The notes under the pieces were generated by a model, which was not told the origin of the DNA, made no database searches, and worked only from the letters and a program-made list of their open reading frames with translations. Both the position numbers and the translations under genes were made by a program. Below, in pieces: positions 58,546 through 64,000 of a DNA stretch of 64,000 nucleotides (the stretch's first letter is position 1; each line of letters opens with the position of its first letter). This stretch comes from Cornus controversa (Eukaryota; Streptophyta; Magnoliopsida; Cornales; Cornaceae), in NCBI GenBank assembly GCA_026545225.1, contig CM048848.1:15427353-15491352 (forward strand). The letters run 5' to 3'.

Positions 58546-58850
58546 TAGTAGATAGACCAAAACAATGAGGGGTTGAAATAAGTTTTGGTGCTATGAAAGC
58601 TAATAAGTTCACGTTCACTTATTACAAGGTATTGTGGCTAGAGTTAAGGTGCTATGGAGACTAGGAGGTCCAAAGTAAGTATTATTACAAGGTGTTGTAT
58701 TCTACTTTGAGCTTCTCTTTTTATGGAAGGGGAATTGTTTCCTCCCTACGACTACTACGCATTATTTTTCAGTATTGGCAATTAAGCTAGAAACAACAAA
58801 ATACAAGGTCTCGCCAAACCAGACATAATCCTCTTCCCCATTTCTTCAAC
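58546..58850. other. Unassigned intron sequence
   Basis: No feature recognised. A phrase with GGTCCAAAGTAAGTATTATT near 58670 repeats weakly with 58620-58640. Confidence 0.35.
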
Positions 58851-60650
58851 TTAAGTAATAATTCATTGAATCACACTCAAAAAGGGAATGCATCCCATGT
58901 ACAAAAAGACCCAAAAGGGTCCACTATATCCTCAACCTATCCACAATATCATTTATAGCTTTACAATTCCATCTAAGGGTCTAAAAAAACAAGGAACTAA
59001 GAATAGAGAATTTTAGTACTCAAATTAGAACTTCTTCAAAATATCTTTTATTTCTCTCTCTCCACAAGCCCCACCACAAACATAAAGGGGCTAATCTCCA
59101 CAAGTCGTGGGCTTGGCTCCCCGCTACACACCCACTCCAATCCTCAAGAGCACATCTCGTGGAACATCACCCAATGCAAACCGAAAATAGCATGCAGTAT
59201 GGCCCATCCATCTCTCACCACTAGATAGTGTAGGAGGAGATGATTCACTGACTTCTCATCCCTCTTACACTCTTACATATACAATACCAATTCACGATAA
59301 TTTGTCGCCTCCTTCAAAGATTATCAATAGTCAAGATCCTCTCCAAGGCAGACGTCCATCCGGGGAAAAGCCACCTTGAGAGGGGCTTTAGTTCTCCAAA
59401 TTGCCTTCCATGAAAAGGATGAGCTGCAATCCTCCAACAAACACCGATAAAAAGAACGAACCTCAAAGCAGCCCAGTCGAGATCCCATCCAACTCCACTC
59501 CCTCCACATCCATTATCTTTTGGCCCTAATAACAAAGCCAAAAGATCAGCAATATCCTCTAGCTCCCAAACCTGAAGATCCCTCCCAAGCCGCACATCCC
59601 AAGTCATACTTCCACTATCAAGTTGATAACAGTGGGCAACAAGACTGAAGATTCGTTGCTATCATGAAAAGTCTCTGGTAGATGCAAGCTAACAACCTGT
59701 CCCTGCACTAATAATCCAGCCAGAATCTAACGAGCCCCCTACTTTTCACCTCGAATAGAATATGTTTTGAAAACTCATTCCAACCCTTCTTAATGAATTT
59801 CCAAACTCCCACCCCCCCCCCCCCCCCCCACCCCTCCCCTCCAGGGAATCCCAAAACCCAAGACCTCCATCACCTCCTCTTCGCCCCAAATTTGAAAACA
59901 ATGATCCTCCTCCAGAATCTATTCCTCTCCACCCCAAGCCTCCACAACCACTTGCCCAACAAAACCTTGTTGAACAAGCCCAACCCACCAAGGTCACTTG
60001 TCTAAATAAGGTTGTAAACCTTCTTTACCCACCCTAAACCCTTTGATGAAACCCAACTCCACAACCCTCCTCATCAACCTACTAAGAGCCTCCATCACAA
60101 TAATGAACAAGAAAGGAGAGAACGGGTCGCCCTGCCTCAAACCACGCAAACTAATGAAAAAGTCGGTCAAGGACCCATTCACAACAACAAATCCTCCAAC
60201 ATCCATCCCCTCCACGTCTCCCCGAACCCCAACCTCTTTAACATATAAAGCAGGAAGCTCCAATTCACATGATAATAGGCCTTCTCAATATCAAGCTTAC
60301 AAAAAACCTTTGGGCACCAACTACTTAGCCTAGAAGGAATCTCGCTAGCAATGAGAACTAAACCCAGAATCTAACGACCCCTAACAAATGCATTTTGGGA
60401 TTCAAAAATAACTCCATCCATGACCTTCTTCAATATCGAGGCTAGGACCTTAGCTATTAGTTTGTAGATGCATCCCACCACACCAATAGATCTAAAATCC
60501 CAGACGCTCCTCCATTCTTGCGGATAAGGGCAATAAAGTAGGCGTTCAAACATTTCTCGAAGCGTAATTTAACATCAGACGCTCCCCTTATCTTTTTCTC
60601 ACTTCTTTTTATCCTCTCTTCTAGCCATAACAAACATTTTGAACATCCAT
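58850..60650 (-). mobile_element. 5'-truncated, rearranged L1 LINE
   Basis: The - strand frames: [11 protein letters not shown]-like text then [20 protein letters not shown] and [10 protein letters not shown] (60371-60553), [20 protein letters not shown] (about 60170), and the zf-RVT region RMDVCLGEDLDY, IWRTKAPLKVAF (59324-59509). The ADD block is missing, so an internal deletion lies between. An 18-C run (59812-59829) lies inside former coding sequence. Confidence 0.85.
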
Positions 60651-61270
60651 TTTTTTTCATTTCTTTAATGCCAAACAGTTAGTTCTACACCATTTTTCCC
60701 ATTTTGTCTCTCTCTAACATCCTTCTCTCAACTCCAAACTCCTCTAAACCCTAGGTATTTGAATCAAAATCAAAGAAAATATTATTTTGGCCGATATCTT
60801 CGATCAAAGCACTCCAAGCTTTCAACAAATTGACAATTTTTTATTTTTTTTCTATTTTACACCTAAATCTGACATAAAAATGACGTTTGATGATAGATCA
60901 TTGAACTTTGTTTGTAGATCTTACTCCGCATCTATCAATCAATCAAATTGTCAATTACTTTTGAGTGTATTTTTTGTCATTAAATCGTATAAATACTATT
61001 TTTTTGTGTTTTAAATTGCATAAAAGTTGTAAGTTCTAATTTTTGGAACTTTTAAAATATTTCTTTTTCTTTTTTGCTCGTTTGTCTATGAATTTAATGG
61101 TTTGTATTTTATAATTTAGTAACTTCAAAAATAAATCAAATCAAAGCAATACAAACTATTAAAGTATGTGTTATGACTTGTAACCTCCACATACTTCACA
61201 TAAATTATTATATATTTTTGAGACAAAAAAAAATGTAAGTATAAAAACTCAGAGAACTTTAAAAAGTAAC
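60651..61270. other. Intron sequence, no gene seen
   Basis: T-rich with no recognisable feature. Confidence 0.45.
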
Positions 61271-61272
61271 AA

Positions 61273-61380
61273 ATCGGGCCATTGGGCTTGGTGGTATAAT
61301 CTCTCCTCTCCAAGCGGGCAAAAGGGTTGAGCCACAAGTGGAGCAAAATTGTGCGTGAGTTGTTTACCTAACACCCCCCC
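61273..61380 (+). mobile_element. SINE-like fragment
   Basis: GGGCTTGGTGGTATAATC (A-box-like) and AAAAGGGTTGAGCCACAAG (B-box-like) about 40 bp apart, followed by GCGTGAGTTGTTTACC. No clear tail or target duplication. Confidence 0.5.
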
Positions 61381-62589
61381 ACCCCCAATTTAAAAGAAAA
61401 ACATTATAGATTGCTAAAAACAAAATTAAAAAATCAGAAAATTGTTTTCCTGTCAACAACGGCTAAAATACAATGTATAAGTTGTTTCTTGCATAGTTGT
61501 CAAAGGCGCACAGGGCGCATGCCTGCCAAGCACCCCAATAACCCCCAGGCGAGGCGAGTTCACTAAGGCGCGCGCCTTTTGGTCCAGGCACGCAAGGCAT
61601 GAGGCTCAAGAGGCACTCGCCTGACTCAAGTATTTTTTTTTTTTACTTTTTTTTTAACAGCAGTTGCCATTTGATTGGGTCATATATTTATTGCAATGGT
61701 CTTTACCTTATATTATAAATGTAACTAAAAGGGTAAAGTACCCAGTTGAGCAATTTAGGGCTGAAGTTGTCTCTCTCTCTGTCTTTCGTGATTGACTCTC
61801 TGTGCCACGACCTACTCCGACAAGTTGAGAATCCATCTACTCTGACAAGCTCTCTCACAACCTACTCCAGCGAGTGGCCACAAGTTCTCTGTCACTTCAA
61901 ACTTCAGGTAATCTCTTCTTCTTCTTCAGTTCTTCTTCTCTCTCCCCCTCTTATGCTCTGTTACTGTCCTTTTTTTTTTCTCTCTTATGCTCTGTTTTCT
62001 CTCTTTGAGTCTCTCTTCTTCTCTGTTTCCTCGTTTTCTTCAGTTGGGTCTATTTCTTCTTCTTCAGACTTCAGTTCTGTAACTTCTTCTTCTCTTTCCC
62101 TCTCTTCATCTTCTTGCTTCTATAACTTCTCCAATAAAAAAATGAGCTGTTGTCATGCTAATATGCTAATAATATCTCTGTCCAACTGGATTTTTTTTTT
62201 CTTTTTCTTCAGTCTAATATGAAATTGAGCAGTTATGATGCTCTCTCCCCCTGCTTCTTTTCTTTTTTCCCAATTTTGGTTTTCATTTGGGTATACTGCT
62301 TTGACTGAAATTGAGCTGTTGTGACGGTGAAATTGGGCGGCTGTGTTATTTTTAAAAAAATAATATTTGCTATTTTGCTGTTAAATTCATTTTGTTATAC
62401 TGAATGCTTGGAAATTTTTGAGCTGTGATACTGAATCCAATTTTTTCTATATTCTGTTTTTTTGAATTCATTAAAAAAAATGATATTGCCTGGAAATTGA
62501 CATGCTATTGCTTTGAAATTGACATGTTTGCTCTGATTTTCTTTGTTATCTTGATTCTTGAATGTAGTCTGCACTCTACACTTTAAAAG

Positions 62590-64000
62590 ATGTCTAGTAA
62601 AGGTGCAAGAAGGATCCGGTGTGGAATTATGCACATATGGCGGATCCACAAGATAGAAATGGCCTCACATGTAACTTTTGTGTGAAAGTTACAAAAGGTG
62701 GTGTTTATCGAGCTAAGCAACACTTAGGTTTAGGAATGCAAAGGCCTGTAAGCTAGAAAGCACGAACACTTCACCGAGGGTGCCGTACCCGTGTCGGACA
62801 CTCCTCAGACACTTCGTAGAAGTGTTCTGACATTTTTCTTTTTAAGATACTTCTCGGACACTCCTTGGACACTTCTCGGATGCTCCGTGGACGCTCCCTG
62901 GACATTCCCCGAACACGTGTCAAACACTTTGTGGCAGTGATGTATATTCAAGTATTTCGAAAGGAAATTATATGCGACTAAGTTATGATTAAAAATCTAA
63001 GCTAAATATATATAGAGGCCTAAATAAGTCTGGTTATTTAATCAATTTTAATCTATTTCTCTACTTTTGTTTATAAGTTTGTTTGTTATTAATTGTTTGA
63101 TGATGAATTGAAGTATTTATGTAATGTAGTCTTTTTTTGTTGAATAATTAATATATTATATTATTATTTTATAGCCGTATCCTCATTGTGTCCGTATTCT
63201 GTTTTTTTAGAATTTCCCGTATCGTCGTGTCGTACTCATGTCCCGTATCCGTGTCCGTGCTTCCTAGCCTGTAAGAGATGCCTGGAACAGGTTAGAGAAG
63301 AAATGAAGGAGTACATGAGTAAGAAAGAGGAAGAAAAGGAGCAAATAAATATGTTACCGGATGACGACATAAATATTTTTAATGAAGAGGAGGATGAGGA
63401 AGAAGTCAAGGAAGTTGGCAATCGGAGAAAAGAGGAACTAGTGCATCTAGAGCTATTGCTAGTGTCAATTAATCGAAAAAGAAAAAGCAAAAGGGACCGA
63501 TTGATTTGTATTTTACTCCCAAACCAGAAGTTGTACAAAAAAGAAAGGAGGGAAAGGGAAAGCAGCCAACCATTAATGAGGCATGCAAGAAAGGGTTGAG
63601 GAGACGAGCATGCACTGCAGTAGCGAAGTGGATGTATGATACAGGAATCGCATTCAAAGCTGTAAAATATGATAGTTTCCTGTGGCAATTGAAGCAATTG
63701 GACAATATGGTCCTGGCATGAAACCACCTAGTTATCATGAGGTGAGGGTTCCTTTGCTTAAGAAGGAGGTGGTTAATACCAACAACTTGATGAGTGACCA
63801 TAGAGAGGCGTGGGAAAAATATGGATGCTCACTAATGGCAGATGAGTGGTTAGACAAGAGAGGGAGGACTTTGATTAATTTTTTAGTAAATTAAATTCTC
63901 CCAGGGGAACAATGTTTGTTGAATCAGTTGATGCTTCTTCTTATTCTAAGGATGGAAAAAAGATGTTTGACCTACTTGAAAATTTTGTGTTGCGAATTGG
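62590..64000 (+). pseudogene. hAT transposase (BED finger, DUF659), broken
   Basis: BED zinc finger: NGLTCNFCVKVTKGGVYRAK followed by QHL (62660-62725). After the nested MITE: ACKRCLEQVREEMKEYM, an acidic stretch, then KQPTINEACKKGLRRRACTA, VAKWMYDTGIAFKAVKYDSF. The DUF659 core follows: LMSDHREAWEKYGCSLMADE, WLDKRGRTLINFLVN, and in another frame VESVDASSYSKDGKKMFD. At least three frameshifts and the nested element inactivate this copy. hAT transposases move by cut and paste with 8-bp target duplications. Confidence 0.85.
62753..63267. mobile_element. hAT-type MITE nested in transposase, 515 bp
   Basis: Termini CTAGAAAGCACGAACAC and (reverse complement of the right end) CTAGGAAGCACGGACAC, 15 of 17 identical. 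Perfect 8-bp target duplication CCTGTAAG at 62745-62752 and 63268-63275. Inside are many CGGACACTCC / GACACTTCTCGGA repeats near the left end. Related to 56488-56720 by termini. Confidence 0.92.

Larger units (their letters stand above)
61492..64000 (+). mobile_element. hAT transposon with DUF659-type transposase (runs off window)
   Basis: The left terminus CATAGTTGTCAAAGGCGC (61492) matches the MITE at 57035-57406. GC-rich GGCGCGCGCC subterminal repeats and a CT-rich leader with (CT)n and poly-T follow, then transposase coding from about 62590. The right terminus is outside the window, so the target duplication cannot be checked. The 515-bp MITE at 62753-63267 is nested inside. Confidence 0.8.

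Noticed and set aside
57980-58555. 191-codon frame on the + strand
   Set aside because: Lies entirely on the direct/inverted repeat block; related sequence in adjacent units is not open and no domain is recognised.
63236-63727. 163-codon frame on the - strand rich in Ser and Phe
   Set aside because: Antisense of the acidic/Lys-rich transposase segment and the nested MITE.
54859-64000. Upstream helicase exons (SNF2 motifs I-III)
   Set aside because: I looked on the - strand for the expected SNF2-N blocks and found none; the stretch is transposons and intron.

Overview
This window looks like nuclear DNA of a flowering plant, most likely a eudicot. It has intron-containing genes with plant splice sites, and angiosperm transposable elements of nearly every class. 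I see no bacterial operons, CRISPR array, rRNA or genuine tRNA gene. Two host genes are visible, both partial and convergent. The 3' end of a purple acid phosphatase of the PAP29 type lies on the + strand (183-1302). The 3' part of a Rad5/Rad16-type SNF2 helicase with a RING finger (CHR27/CHR28/FRG clade) lies on the - strand, with four exons at 54640-54858, 43161-43754, 41822-42031 and 28188-28301.

Layout from left to right. PAP29-like exons end at 1302, and a non-autonomous hAT-type element begins 21 bases after the stop codon. From 2.2 to 8.3 kb there is intergenic DNA with SINE-like pieces, a four-copy 121-bp tandem repeat and AT or CT simple repeats. From 8.3 to 17.2 kb lies a decayed Gypsy element on the - strand. 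Its RT domain is split by a 2.8-kb deleted LTR element with a perfect 5-bp target duplication, and its integrase is fused to a fragment of an RTE-type LINE. From 18 to 26.2 kb there are Gypsy and Copia LTRs and two Copia gag regions in opposite orientation. The helicase's last exon is at 28.2 kb, with a degenerate inverted copy of that exon at 26.7 kb.

The last helicase intron (28302-41821, 13.5 kb) holds an RTE fragment, a hAT-type element, a near-complete but dead Copia element (31813-36987) inserted in one unit of a tandem duplication inside an older Copia, and a TIR element that carries a piece of Gypsy RT. The intron that splits the RING finger (43755-54639, 10.9 kb) holds an RTE LINE interrupted by a hAT-like element, a probable solo LTR and a 6.2-kb L1-type LINE, followed by two truncated antisense L1 ends. 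Upstream of 54858 I find no further helicase exon before the window ends, so the next intron is at least 9.1 kb. That stretch holds hAT MITEs, a direct/inverted repeat block, another antisense L1 and a DUF659-type hAT transposon running off the end.

I did not find a convincing previously undescribed biological system. The real interest is in the nested insertions, several of which can be ordered in time from target duplications and restored reading frames, and in a helicase gene that still looks intact at its splice sites despite huge transposon-filled introns. Coordinates of exon borders and target duplications were read base by base. Borders of decayed repeats without target duplications are approximate.
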